Positions 16,384-25,199 are shown, counted from the stretch's first letter. The stretch is 64,000 bases of DNA from Variovorax sp. PBL-E5 (GCF_901827185.1 NZ_LR594671.1:3162001-3226000), one strand, 5' to 3'. Notes: a model not told the origin generated them from the letters alone. Program-made: numbers and translations.

Positions 16384-17286
16384 CTATCTTTGCGCCTTGT
16401 CTTTCTGGTTCTGCGCCTCGATGCGCTCGCGCGCTTCGAGCCAGTCGGCATCGCTCCACTTGCGCAGCTCGTAGAAATTGCCGCCGGTCGCCTGCGCATT
16501 GCCGCCGTCCATCATGATGCTCTGGCCGGTGAGCCAGTCGCACTGGCCGCGCGCCATCAGGAAGGCCGCGAGGTTCTGCAGTTCGCTCATCTCGCCGGTG
16601 CGGCCCATCGGGTTGGACTCCTTGCTGCGCGCGCCGGGCTCTTCGCCCGGATTCAGGCGCTTGCTCATGCCCTCGGTCGGAATCTCGCCGGGACCGACCG
16701 CGTTCAGCCGGATGCCGTAGCGCGCCCATTCGAGCGCGAGCGACTTGGTCATCACCTCGACGCCGGCCTTGCTCATCGCCGACGGCACGACGTAGGGACC
16801 GCCGTTGTCGACCCAGGTCACGATGATGCTCATCACGCTGCGGTACGGATCGCCGGCCTTCCACTGGCCGGCCTTGGCCTCGGCGACCCAGCGCTTGCCC
16901 ACTGCCTGGGTGACATAGAAGCTGCCATGGAAGACGATGTTCGCGATCGCGTCGAAGGCGCGCGAGGACAGGCTCTCGGTCGGCGCGACGAAATTGCCCG
17001 CCGCGTTGTTGACGAGGCCGGTGAGGCCGCCCGATTGCCAGAGGCTGTCGACCATCTCGTCCACCGCCTGCGCGACACGGATGTCGACGCCGAAGGTGTC
17101 GATGCGGCGGCCCGGAAACTGCGTGCGCCATTCGGCCGCGGTGGCCTCGCACACGCTCTGGCGCCGGCCGCAGATCGCGATGTCGGCGCCGAGGCCGAGA
17201 AAGCGCTCGGCCATCGCGCGGCCGAGGCCGGTACCGCCGCCGGTCACGAGGATGCGCTGGCCGGCCATGAGATCGGTCTGGAACAT
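16384..17286 (-). CDS. SDR oxidoreductase, 2,4-dienoyl-CoA reductase-like
   Basis: A 300-residue short-chain dehydrogenase/reductase. The NADP(H)-binding motif is RILVTGGGTGLGRAMAERFL (about 10-29), followed by NNAAGNFVAP and the active-site region PSAMSKAGVEVMTKSLALEW, where the usual Tyr of YxxxK is Ser, as in peroxisomal/mitochondrial-type dienoyl-CoA reductases. The tail (GQSIMMDGGNAQATGGNF) fits that group. It would reduce a 2,4-dienoyl-CoA or similar enoyl thioester during breakdown of unsaturated acids. The ATG at 17286 is chosen (GGAGAG upstream) over a longer extension to 17379. Confidence 0.85.
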   Translation of the reverse strand: MFQTDLMAGQRILVTGGGTGLGRAMAERFLGLGADIAICGRRQSVCEATAAEWRTQFPGRRIDTFGVDIRVAQAVDEMVDSLWQSGGLTGLVNNAAGNFVAPTESLSSRAFDAIANIVFHGSFYVTQAVGKRWVAEAKAGQWKAGDPYRSVMSIIVTWVDNGGPYVVPSAMSKAGVEVMTKSLALEWARYGIRLNAVGPGEIPTEGMSKRLNPGEEPGARSKESNPMGRTGEMSELQNLAAFLMARGQCDWLTGQSIMMDGGNAQATGGNFYELRKWSDADWLEARERIEAQNQKDKAQR

Positions 17287-17439
17287 GAGGCTCTCCTTCT
17301 TTGTCGCGATGGAACGCGGGTTGAGAAGCGCATCGTAGAGCCGACGGCCGCTGCCGGTAAGCTCGAAGGTGACACCCATCGCAAGGATTCCGGCCGATGC
17401 CCTCCTCCTCCGCGCTCGATGACAGCGACGTGCCGCTGC

Positions 17440-20400
17440 TCACGCCGGCGGACTGAGCACCGGCGTGCGCCGCAGCGCATCGAGCAGTTCGCGTTCGCGC
17501 TCGCGCACAGGTTCGAGACTCCGGGCGCGCACGTGGCCGTAGCCGCGGATCTGCTCCGGCAGCGACGCGAGCGCCACGGCCGCGTCGTGCTGCGATGCAT
17601 CCCTGCTGCGTTCGAGCGCCGAAAGGATCGCGTCGATGCTGTCCTCGTAGCGCCGGATCAGCGAGCGCTCCATGCGCCGCTCCGCGGTGTGGCCGAACAC
17701 ATCGAAGGCGGTGCCGCGCAGGAAGCGAAGCTTCGCGAGGATGCGGAACACCGGGATGACCCAGGGGCCGAATTCCCTCTTCTTCCAATCGCCCTTCGCG
17801 TCGCGCCGGGAAAGCAGGGGCGGTGCAAGATGGAAGACGAGCTTGTAGCCGCCCTCGAACTGCCGTGACACGCGGTCGAGGAAGCCGCTCTGCACGTGCA
17901 GGCGCGCCACCTCGTACTCGTCCTTGATCGCCAGCAGCTTGAAGTAGCAGCGTGCGGCGGCCTCGGTGAGCGTGCTGCGCCCGGCAAAGGCGCGCGCTTC
18001 GACCTCGCGCACCCGTTCGACCAGATCGACGTAGCGCTGCGCATAGGCCTCGTCCTGGTAGCCGACGAGGAATGCCCTGCGCGAGGCGATGGCCTCGTCC
18101 AGGCTCTTCACCGGCAGCGGCGAGACGGCGTCGCCGGCCGATGTGCGCGCCGATGCCAGCAGGCGCTCGATGCCCTCCGGATCCAGCGCCGCGCGGCGTC
18201 CCCACAGAAAGGCGTCCTTGTTCATCTGCTCGGCCGCCCCGTTGAGCGCGATCGCCGCCTCGATGGACGCGACGGCGAGCGGAATCAGCCCGCGCTGGCA
18301 GGCGAAGCCCAGCATGAACATGTTGGCCGCGATGCTGTCGCCCATCAGCGCCGTGGCGATGCGGCCCGCATCCACGAACTCGGCGCCCTCGTCGCCGACC
18401 ACGGCGCGCACGTTGCCGCGCAATCCGCCGCGGGGATAGCGCATGTCGGCATCGCGGGCGAAGTCGCCCGGCATCGTCTCCTGGGTGTTGACGAGCATCC
18501 GCGTGCGTCCGCGCCGTGCCGCGGCCAGGGTCTTCGAGTGGCCGGCGACGATCATGTCGCAGCCCAGGATCAGGTCCGCGCCACCCGCCGCGATGCGGAT
18601 CGTCTTGATCGAATCGGGCGTGGGCCCGAAGCGCAGATGGCTCCAGACCGAGCCGCCCTTCTGCGCCAGGCCGGCCATGTCCAGCAGCCCGCAGCCGCGG
18701 CCTTCCAGATGCGCCGCCATGCCGAGGATCGCGCCGATCGTGACGACGCCGGTGCCGCCCATGCCGGCCACCAGGATGCTGTAGACGCGGTGGTCGATCG
18801 ACGGCCGCGCGGGCTCCGGCAGCGCGGCGAAGGCGGTCGCGTCCGTCATGCGTTGCGGCTTGCGCAGGCTGCCGCCGAGCACGCTCACGAAGCTGGGGCA
18901 GAAGCCCTTGACGCACGAATAGTCCTTGTTGCACGAGGACTGGTCGATGCTTCGCTTGCGCCCGAACTCGGTCTCCAGCGGCTGCACCGACACGCAGTTG
19001 GACTGGACGCCGCAATCGCCGCAGCCTTCGCAGACCAGGTCGTTGATGACCACGCGCCGGGCCGGATCAGGAAAGGCACCCCGCTTGCGGCGACGGTGCT
19101 TCTCGGCCGCGCAGGTCTGGTCGTAGATCAGGGCGCTGGTGCCTTCGATCTCGCGCAGCTCGCGCTGGACTTCGTCGATCGCATCGCGGTGGTGGATCGT
19201 CAGGCCCGCCGGCCACGCGGTGGCCGCCGGATACTTGTGCGGCTCGTCGCTGACGACGGCGATGCGCCTCACGCCTTCCGCGCGAACCTGGTGCGCGATG
19301 GCCGGCACATCGAGCGGGCCGTCGTGGCGCTGCCCGCCCGTCATCGCGACCGCGTCGTTGAACAGGATCTTGTAGGTGATGTTCGTGCCGGCGGCGACCG
19401 CCGCGCGGATCGCCAGCAGCCCCGAATGGAAGTAGGTGCCGTCGCCGATGTTCTGGAACATGTGGCGCCGGCGCGAGAACGGCGCCTCGCCGACCCACGA
19501 CATCCCCTCGGCGCCCATCTGGGTGTAGCCGGTGGTGGAACGGTCCATCGCCTGCGCCATCCAGCTGCAGCCGATGCCGGCGTAGGCCCTGCTGCCTTCG
19601 GGCACGACGGTGGAGCTGCTGTGCGGGCAGCCGCTGCAGAAATAGAAGCTGCGCGACACGATGTCGATGACGCCGCGGGGCGCGCGGCGCGCGCGGATCT
19701 CGTCGACGCGCCGGCGCAGCGCCTCGTTGCCGCCGAGCGCCAGCAGGCGCTCCGCGATGGCGATCGCGACCTGATTGGAATCGAGCGCCATCTCGGGCTG
19801 GAAGAGCGCGCGGCCGTTCTCGTCGAGCTTGCCGACGATGGCGGGCGCGTCGCGCCGGCCGTACAGTTGTTCCTTGAGCTGGAACTCGATCAGGCTGCGT
19901 TTCTCCTCGACGACGAGGATCTTCTGCAGCCCGGCGGCGAAGTCTGCCGCGCCTTCCGGCTCCAACGGCCAGGGCATGCCGACCTTGTAGAGGCGCAGCC
20001 CGAGCGCTGCAGCCGCGGGCTGCGAAAGATGAAGGTCGTCGAGTGCCTGCAGCACGTCGAGATAGCTCTTGCCATGGGTGATCACGCCGAGCTTCGCGGC
20101 CGGCCCGTCGATGAGGGTGCGATCGATCCGGTTGGCGCGCGCGAAGGCCCGCACCGCGCCGAGCTTGTGGCGGTGCAGCCGCGCCTCCTGCGCGTGCGGC
20201 GTGTCGGGCTGGCGGATATGGAGGCCGTCGGCCGGCAGGTCCATGCCTTCGGGGATCGCGATGCGGACGCGATGGACATCGACGTCGATCGAGCCGGTGG
20301 CCTCGACCGTGTCCTTGACGCATTTCATCGCGACCCAGCAGCCGCTGTAGCGCGACAGGGCCCATCCGATCACGCCGAAATCCAGGATCTCCTGCACGCC

Positions 20401-20922
20401 CGCCGGGCTCAGCACCGGAATCATCGCGTCGACCATCGCGAACTCGCTCTGGTGGCAGGTGGTGGACGACTCGCAGGTGTGATCGTCGCCCAGCAGCACG
20501 AGCACGCCGCCCAGCTTCGACGAACCGGCCAGGTTGCCGTGGCGGAACGCATCGCCGCTGCGGTCCACGCCGGGTCCCTTGCCGTACCAGAGGGCGAACA
20601 CGCCGTCGTATTTGCCCTCGCCGCCGATCTCGGCCTGCTGCGAACCCCAGACCGCGGTGGCGGCGAGCTCCTCGTTGACACCGGGCACGAAGACGAGCTG
20701 GTGAGCGGCCAGATGCTTCCTTGCCTTGCCCAGCTGATCGTCGAGCCCGCCCAGCGGCGAGCCGCGATAGCCGCTGATGTAGCCGGCGGTGTCGTGTCCG
20801 CGGCTGCGATCGCGCAGCCGCTGCGTCATCGGCAGACGCACCAGCGCCTGGGTTCCGGTGATGAAGACCCGCCCTTCGTCGAGGGTGTACTTGTCGTCGA
20901 GCGCCACGGTTCGCAAGGTCAT
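17440..20922 (-). CDS. Indolepyruvate ferredoxin oxidoreductase-family protein (fused)
   Basis: A 1160-residue thiamine-diphosphate enzyme of the 2-oxoacid:ferredoxin oxidoreductase superfamily, the single-chain form common in proteobacteria. Order: pyrimidine-binding N-terminal domain (GYISGYRGSPLGGLDD), TPP-binding region (NIGDGTYFHSGLLA, KILFNDAVAMTGGQ, about 490-520), a ferredoxin-like cysteine cluster CEGCGDCGVQSNC (about 625-640), then the gamma domain (VAGMGGTGVVTIGAILGMAA). It oxidatively decarboxylates aryl-pyruvates from transaminated aromatic amino acids to acyl-CoA, with ferredoxin or flavoprotein as acceptor. The ATG at 20922 fits the family start. It is divergent from the RraA-like operon. 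Confidence 0.92.
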   Translation of the reverse strand: MTLRTVALDDKYTLDEGRVFITGTQALVRLPMTQRLRDRSRGHDTAGYISGYRGSPLGGLDDQLGKARKHLAAHQLVFVPGVNEELAATAVWGSQQAEIGGEGKYDGVFALWYGKGPGVDRSGDAFRHGNLAGSSKLGGVLVLLGDDHTCESSTTCHQSEFAMVDAMIPVLSPAGVQEILDFGVIGWALSRYSGCWVAMKCVKDTVEATGSIDVDVHRVRIAIPEGMDLPADGLHIRQPDTPHAQEARLHRHKLGAVRAFARANRIDRTLIDGPAAKLGVITHGKSYLDVLQALDDLHLSQPAAAALGLRLYKVGMPWPLEPEGAADFAAGLQKILVVEEKRSLIEFQLKEQLYGRRDAPAIVGKLDENGRALFQPEMALDSNQVAIAIAERLLALGGNEALRRRVDEIRARRAPRGVIDIVSRSFYFCSGCPHSSSTVVPEGSRAYAGIGCSWMAQAMDRSTTGYTQMGAEGMSWVGEAPFSRRRHMFQNIGDGTYFHSGLLAIRAAVAAGTNITYKILFNDAVAMTGGQRHDGPLDVPAIAHQVRAEGVRRIAVVSDEPHKYPAATAWPAGLTIHHRDAIDEVQRELREIEGTSALIYDQTCAAEKHRRRKRGAFPDPARRVVINDLVCEGCGDCGVQSNCVSVQPLETEFGRKRSIDQSSCNKDYSCVKGFCPSFVSVLGGSLRKPQRMTDATAFAALPEPARPSIDHRVYSILVAGMGGTGVVTIGAILGMAAHLEGRGCGLLDMAGLAQKGGSVWSHLRFGPTPDSIKTIRIAAGGADLILGCDMIVAGHSKTLAAARRGRTRMLVNTQETMPGDFARDADMRYPRGGLRGNVRAVVGDEGAEFVDAGRIATALMGDSIAANMFMLGFACQRGLIPLAVASIEAAIALNGAAEQMNKDAFLWGRRAALDPEGIERLLASARTSAGDAVSPLPVKSLDEAIASRRAFLVGYQDEAYAQRYVDLVERVREVEARAFAGRSTLTEAAARCYFKLLAIKDEYEVARLHVQSGFLDRVSRQFEGGYKLVFHLAPPLLSRRDAKGDWKKREFGPWVIPVFRILAKLRFLRGTAFDVFGHTAERRMERSLIRRYEDSIDAILSALERSRDASQHDAAVALASLPEQIRGYGHVRARSLEPVRERERELLDALRRTPVLSPPA

Positions 20923-20961
20923 GAAATATTCATCTTGTATCTGTTTAGGTATTGTATTGTG

Positions 20962-20980
20962 GATACGTAGAAATGTACAC
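20962..20980. promoter_or_regulatory. 19-bp motif shared with GntR upstream region
   Basis: GATACGTAGAAATGTACAC matches GATACGCAAAAATATACAC (24259-24277, upstream of the GntR gene) at 16 of 19 positions. It lies in the divergent region between the oxidoreductase and the RraA-like operon. It is proposed as the operator of the GntR regulator that flanks the operon. Several extra GTAT elements lie just upstream (20936-20960). Confidence 0.5.
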
Positions 20981-21038
20981 TGAGGCCGTGCACCGTTCTT
21001 TCCGACGGCACGCTCGTTCGCACTCAACAGGAGACTTC

Positions 21039-21725
21039 ATGCGACAACCCATCAGCAAGGCACTCGTCAACGGCTTCATGGCCGTTTCAACTTCCAACGT
21101 GAGCGACGCGCTCGATCGTCTGGGCCTCCAGTGCGCGCCGACGCAGATCGGCGCGCTGTGGGAAGGCTGCAGGAAGATCGTGGGCCCGGCCATGACCCTG
21201 AAGCTCGCGCCCGTCGAGTCGTCGCACAAGGAGATCACGACCGTGATCGGCACGCTCCAGGCCATCATGGAAGCGCACACGGGCGACGTGCTCGTCATCG
21301 ACATCGGCGGCCGCATGGACCTGAACACCTTCGGCGGCGTGGCCGGCGCGACCAGCAAGCACTACGGCCTCGCGGGGGTGGTGTGCGACGGCGTGTCGCG
21401 CGATATCGACGAATTCAAGACGCTCGACCTGCCGGTGTTCGGCAAGGGCTTCATCCATCAGTCGGTGCGCGGCCGCGTCGGCTACGTGGGGCACGACATC
21501 GACGTGAAACTCGGGACCAACGTCGTGCGCCCCGGCGACCTGATCGTGGGCGACGAGAACGGCGTCGTGGTCGTGCCGCACGAACGGATGGCCGAGGTCC
21601 TGAAGATCGCGCGCTTCGTGAAGGAGACCGAGGACCGCGTGATCGCCGCCATCCGCAACGGCGAACATCCGATCGAGGCGCATCAGAAGGTCAAGTACGA
21701 CGACATGCTGAAGGCGGCGTCATGA
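21039..21725 (+). CDS. RraA/HMG-aldolase-family protein
   Basis: A 228-residue member of the RraA-like family, which includes 4-hydroxy-4-methyl-2-oxoglutarate/4-carboxy-4-hydroxy-2-oxoadipate aldolases, oxaloacetate decarboxylases and the RNase E inhibitor RraA. The metal-site signature G-x20-R-D-x2-E is complete (Gly100, Arg121, Asp122, Glu125 in SRDIDEF), which favours a metal-dependent lyase over an RNase regulator. CAGGAGA precedes the ATG. It is coupled to a second RraA-like gene (ATGA) and followed by a Bug receptor, so a catabolic aldolase or decarboxylase role is likely. Control by the neighbouring GntR protein is suggested by a shared motif. Confidence 0.88.
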   Translation: MRQPISKALVNGFMAVSTSNVSDALDRLGLQCAPTQIGALWEGCRKIVGPAMTLKLAPVESSHKEITTVIGTLQAIMEAHTGDVLVIDIGGRMDLNTFGGVAGATSKHYGLAGVVCDGVSRDIDEFKTLDLPVFGKGFIHQSVRGRVGYVGHDIDVKLGTNVVRPGDLIVGDENGVVVVPHERMAEVLKIARFVKETEDRVIAAIRNGEHPIEAHQKVKYDDMLKAAS

Positions 21726-22525
21726 GCGGCGCGACCGCACTGCGCACGCGCGCGAGCGATCGCCTGGCCGAGCCAGCGGCGCCATCGCCGGACGACGATG
21801 CGATCCGCAAGGCGCTCTCGCTGATCCCGACCACCGCGGCGCTCGACCTGCTCAAGGAACAGGCACCCGCAGAACTGGTTCTGGCGCGCGTCAAGGCGCT
21901 GTTCCCGCTGAAGGGCTCCGTGGCCGGACGCGCGCGCACGCTACGCTGCCTGCCGACCCGCATCGACCACCGGCAGGCACCGGGCGGCCCCGCCAACTTC
22001 CGGCTGCTCGACGCGACCCGGCCCGGCGACTTCCTGATCTTCGATGCGCAGGGCTGGCCGGGCGGCTCGGTATTGGGCGACATGCTGGCGCTGCGGGCGA
22101 AGCTCGCCGGCGCGGTCGGCGTGGCCACGGACGGCGTGATGCGCGACCTCGCCGGCCTGGAGGAAGTCGGCCTGCCTGTCTTTGCAGCGGGCACCTTTCC
22201 CGTGCCTTCGGCGCCGACGCTGGTGGCCTGGGAGGCCGATGTGCCGGTGCAGTGCGGCGGCGCGCTGGTGCTGCCGGACGACTGGATCCTGGCCGACCGC
22301 GATGCCGTCATCGTCGTGCCGCAGCGCTGGGTGCTGGACGTGATCGACGGCTTCGACCGCTTCACCCGCGAAGAGCAGTTCTGCCGATCGCTGCTGCTGG
22401 CCGGCCTCGCGCTGCGCCAGGCCTATCCGATGCCGGCAGCGCTGCGGCCGCTCTTCGAGCGCTATCTGGCGGACGGCGAGCTGCCCTCGTCCGCGGAAGT
22501 TCAACGGACACTGGACGGCCACTGA
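21722..22525 (+). CDS. Second RraA/HMG-aldolase-family protein, altered metal site
   Basis: A 267-residue RraA-like protein with about 50 extra N-terminal residues and a C-terminal extension. The core reads GDFLIFDAQGWPGGSVLGDM and AVGVATDGVMRDLAGLEE. Arg141 and Asp142 are kept, but the acid expected three residues on is Gly145, so the signature is incomplete; Glu147/Glu148 could substitute. It may have a different substrate or be a non-catalytic partner of the first copy. It starts inside the previous stop (ATGA) and is followed 24 bp later by a Bug gene. Confidence 0.85.
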   Translation: MSGATALRTRASDRLAEPAAPSPDDDAIRKALSLIPTTAALDLLKEQAPAELVLARVKALFPLKGSVAGRARTLRCLPTRIDHRQAPGGPANFRLLDATRPGDFLIFDAQGWPGGSVLGDMLALRAKLAGAVGVATDGVMRDLAGLEEVGLPVFAAGTFPVPSAPTLVAWEADVPVQCGGALVLPDDWILADRDAVIVVPQRWVLDVIDGFDRFTREEQFCRSLLLAGLALRQAYPMPAALRPLFERYLADGELPSSAEVQRTLDGH

Positions 22526-22549
22526 CACCGCCGGCCGAAGGAGACAGGA

Positions 22550-23524
22550 ATGGACAAAAGACTGTTTATCAAGCTGGCGGCCGGCATGGCCTGCGGCGCC
22601 TGGAACATCGCGGCCCATGCGGACCCATGGCCGGCCAGGGAAGTGACGCTGGTCGTGCCATGGCCCGCGGGCGGAGGCACCGACCTGATCGCACGCGCCG
22701 TCGCCAACAAGCTGCAGGAGCGGCTGGGCCGGCCGATGGTCATCGACAACCGGCCGGGTGCATCCGGCATCATCGGCACCGAGCTGGTCGCCCGCGCACC
22801 CGCCGACGGCTACACGCTGGTGCTCGGCGTGACGAACACGCATGCCATCAACGCGACCTTCTTCAGGAATCTGCGCTACGACCCGATCAAGGACTTCCAG
22901 CCCGTGGCGCTGCTGGCGACCGGCCCGCACGTGGTGCTGATCAACAGCAGCACGCCGGCCAGGAACCTGGCGGAGTTCGTGGACTACGCGCGCAAGACCA
23001 GGACGCCGCTGAGCTATGCGTCCTACGGAACCGGAAGCACCTCGCACCTGATCTCCGAACTCTTCCGCGCACGGAACAAGCTGGACATGGTGCATGTGCC
23101 CTACAAGGGCATTCCGCCCGCCATCACGGACCTGCTGGGCAACCAGGTCTCGATGCTCGTGTCGACCACCGGCGCCGCGCTGCCGCAGATCAAGTCCGGA
23201 CGGCTGCGCGCGATCGCCGTGATCGACGACCATCGGCTGGCCCAGCTGCCCGACGTTCCCACGATGTCCGAGCAAGGCTACGAGAACGCCGACTACACGC
23301 ACTGGTACGGCATCTTCGCGCCGGCCAGGACGCCGCGTCCGATCGTCGACAGGCTGGCGAGCGACATTCAGGTCGTGCTCACGCGCGCCGATGTGCAGAA
23401 GATCTTTTCCGATGCCGGCGTCAATGCGAACTTCAAGGGCCCGGATGCATTCCGCACCTTCGTCGCCGCGGAGAAGGAACGCTGGGGCAAGCTGGTCGAG
23501 CTGTCCGGCGCGAAGGGCGATTGA
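22550..23524 (+). CDS. Bug/TctC-family periplasmic solute-binding protein
   Basis: A 324-residue orphan Bug receptor. The signal peptide is about 1-24 (MDKRLFIKLAAGMACG, then AHADP). Typical segments follow: EVTLVVPWPAGGGTDLIAR, PMVIDNRPGASGIIGTELVA, ADGYTLVLGVTNTHAIN and LSYASYGTGSTSHLISELF. GAAGGAGA precedes the start. As last gene of the RraA-like operon it probably binds the acid that the aldolase-like enzymes degrade, or a precursor. No TctAB genes are near. Confidence 0.9.
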   Translation: MDKRLFIKLAAGMACGAWNIAAHADPWPAREVTLVVPWPAGGGTDLIARAVANKLQERLGRPMVIDNRPGASGIIGTELVARAPADGYTLVLGVTNTHAINATFFRNLRYDPIKDFQPVALLATGPHVVLINSSTPARNLAEFVDYARKTRTPLSYASYGTGSTSHLISELFRARNKLDMVHVPYKGIPPAITDLLGNQVSMLVSTTGAALPQIKSGRLRAIAVIDDHRLAQLPDVPTMSEQGYENADYTHWYGIFAPARTPRPIVDRLASDIQVVLTRADVQKIFSDAGVNANFKGPDAFRTFVAAEKERWGKLVELSGAKGD

Positions 23525-23557
23525 GCCGACGGCCGCCGGCACCCCACCGGCTGCGCT

Positions 23558-24244
23558 TCACAGCTGATGGATGTTCAGGCGCTCGAGCAGCTGGCTCATG
23601 GTGTCCGTCCAATGGGTGCGCTGCCCTGCGTGCACCGCCCGGGCCAGGTCGGGGCGGCCCTTGCGGATCGCGTCCACGAGGGCCGCGTGATTCTTGACGG
23701 ATGACATCGGCTTGTCGCGCAGCCGCAAGGTGAAGAGCCGCACGCGGTGCGACTGGGCGAACAGCAGGTGCGCGACTTTCGCGAGCCGGCGATTGCCGCA
23801 CAGATCGACCAGGCGCGCATGGAAGGTCTCGTCGGCCTCGGCCCAGGCATCGAGGTCGTCGGCCTTCAGGGCCGCGGCCATGCGGTCGACCGCCTCCTGC
23901 AGCGCCTTGACTTCCACCGTGTTGGGCTTCTTCTCGGCGAGCAGTTCCGCGGCCACCGTCTCCAGCGGCGACAGCACCTGGTAGATGTCCCGCATGTCGT
24001 CCATCGTGATCGGCAGGACCCGATAGCCGTGGCGAGGGACCGCCTCGATCAAGCCTTCCGCCTCGAGCCGCGCCAATGCCTCGCGGATCGGCGTGCGGCT
24101 GACGCCGAGGTCGGCCGAGACCGCGTCTTCCAGCAGTTGGCTGCCACCGGACAGCTTGTTGCGCAGGATCCGCTGCTTCAAGGTGTCGTAGACGGTGTCG
24201 ACCGCGCGCTGCGGCAGTTCCTTGCGATGGGGCACGTGGGGCAT
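23558..24244 (-). CDS. GntR-family transcriptional regulator with FCD domain
   Basis: A 228-residue FadR-type GntR regulator. The winged HTH is in about 14-75 (VYDTLKQRILRNKL, DLGVSRTPIREALARLEAEG) and the FCD helical domain follows (LSPLETVAAELLAE, DETFHARLVDLCGNRRLAKV). It is convergent with the RraA-like/Bug operon and divergent from a TetR gene. A 19-bp motif in its own upstream region recurs before the RraA-like gene, suggesting control of that operon and of itself. The ATG at 24244 has GAGG almost adjacent, poor spacing, but no better start fits. Confidence 0.9.
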   Translation of the reverse strand: MPHVPHRKELPQRAVDTVYDTLKQRILRNKLSGGSQLLEDAVSADLGVSRTPIREALARLEAEGLIEAVPRHGYRVLPITMDDMRDIYQVLSPLETVAAELLAEKKPNTVEVKALQEAVDRMAAALKADDLDAWAEADETFHARLVDLCGNRRLAKVAHLLFAQSHRVRLFTLRLRDKPMSSVKNHAALVDAIRKGRPDLARAVHAGQRTHWTDTMSQLLERLNIHQL

Positions 24245-24258
24245 CCTCGACTTCAGGT

Positions 24259-24277
24259 GATACGCAAAAATATACAC
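24259..24277. promoter_or_regulatory. 19-bp motif upstream of GntR gene
   Basis: GATACGCAAAAATATACAC, 16/19 identical to 20962-20980, lies 15 bp before the GntR start. A further GATACGG follows at 24285. It fits an autoregulatory operator. Confidence 0.5.
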
Positions 24278-24359
24278 GCGATGATACGGACTCGATCTCG
24301 ATGTCGCTTCTGAATCACGATGCGGCGTCTCGACACGAAGAGGGCGGGACCTTATAGTC

Positions 24360-24383
24360 AATTCGATGAGCCTTGATTCAAAC
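24360..24383. promoter_or_regulatory. Degenerate copy of TetR operator overlapping the tetR start
   Basis: AATTCGATGA-GCCT-TGATTCAAAC has the layout of the perfect palindrome at 25176-25199 and matches it at 16 of 24 positions; the right half is the better conserved. It covers the TetR start codon at 24366, so the TetR protein probably represses its own gene. Confidence 0.45.
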
Positions 24384-25121
24384 AATTCACCGCGCACGGT
24401 GGGCGGGACGGTTGGCGCACTGGTCCTGCCGCGCCGGCGCGGCCGCCGCAAGATCGAGGGACTGGTCGAAGCCCGCCGCCAGCAGATCCTCACCGCGGCG
24501 CTCGACCTGTTCGGCACCAAGGGCTTCCACCGCACGACGACGCAGGACCTCGCCGAGCGCGCGGACGTGAGCGTCGGCCTCATCTACCAGTACTTCAAGG
24601 ACAAGGAAGACCTGCTCGCGGCCGCCATCGGCCAGATCTTCGATGCCTATCTGAACGAGATCCCGCTGGCGGTCCGTGCCGCGCGCGATCCGCTGTCGCG
24701 CTTTCGCGCGGCGGTGCACGCCTACTGCCGGGTGATCGACGAGCACCGCGAGGCCGCGCTGCTCGGCTACCGCGAGACGCGTTCGCTGTCGAAGGCGCTG
24801 ACCAAGGGCCTGATGGCCAAGGAAACCAAGTCGACCGAGCTCATCGGCGAGCGCGTGACCGAGTGCATCGAGGCCGGCGTCTTCCGCCGGGTCGACGTCG
24901 CGATGATGACCTACCACATCGTGGTCTTCGTCCATTCGTGGGCGCTCAATGCCTGGCGGCTCAAGGGCCAGTTCGAGCGCGAGGCCTACGTCGACGCCGG
25001 GCTGGACATGCTGCTCGGCCCGATCCTGCAGGCCGCCCCTCCGGCGAAGCGGTCCGGGCCGGTCAAGCCCGCCAAGACGGCCGCGCCCTCCGCCCGCCGC
25101 GTCACGCGCCGCGCCGCCTGA
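24366..25121 (+). CDS. TetR-family transcriptional regulator
   Basis: A 251-residue TetR regulator. The DNA-binding domain spans about 34-85 (RRQQILTAALDLFGTKGFHR, LAERADVSVGLIYQYFKDKE) and the ligand domain shows FRAAVHAYCRVIDEHREAAL. The last 25 residues are rich in Lys, Pro, Ala and Arg, probably disordered and perhaps DNA-contacting. It lies directly before the 13-gene importer/catabolic operon, whose promoter holds a perfect 10-bp-arm palindrome, so it is the likely repressor. A weaker copy of the palindrome overlaps its own start. Confidence 0.92.
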   Translation: MSLDSNNSPRTVGGTVGALVLPRRRGRRKIEGLVEARRQQILTAALDLFGTKGFHRTTTQDLAERADVSVGLIYQYFKDKEDLLAAAIGQIFDAYLNEIPLAVRAARDPLSRFRAAVHAYCRVIDEHREAALLGYRETRSLSKALTKGLMAKETKSTELIGERVTECIEAGVFRRVDVAMMTYHIVVFVHSWALNAWRLKGQFEREAYVDAGLDMLLGPILQAAPPAKRSGPVKPAKTAAPSARRVTRRAA

Positions 25122-25144
25122 CGCGCGGGCACGGGTCCCTACCC

Positions 25145-25199
25145 TTGACAGGGCGGAGGCGGCGCGCAAAAATAAATTTGAATGAAGCCTCATTCAAAT
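25145..25199 (+). promoter_or_regulatory. Promoter and perfect palindromic operator of the 25-38 kb operon
   Basis: A consensus -35 (TTGACA, 25145-25150) is followed by an A-rich weak -10 (AAAAAT, 25168-25173, 17-bp spacing). Just after it, ATTTGAATGA-AGCC-TCATTCAAAT (25176-25199) is a perfect palindrome with 10-bp arms. The operator would cover the transcription start, so binding should repress. The TetR protein encoded just upstream is the obvious candidate. Confidence 0.7.

Noticed and set aside
17398..17457. Possible 19-codon plus-strand peptide starting with ATG between the SDR and the oxidoreductase.
   Set aside because: It overlaps the end of the oxidoreductase gene, has no ribosome site and shows no family; at best a trace of a truncated gene.
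17896..20970. Open frame of 1024 codons on the plus strand.
   Set aside because: Exactly antisense to the indolepyruvate oxidoreductase, which has all expected domains; composition is that of a shadow frame.
21039..21725. RNase E inhibitor RraA.
   Set aside because: The complete aldolase metal signature and the neighbouring Bug receptor favour a catabolic lyase.
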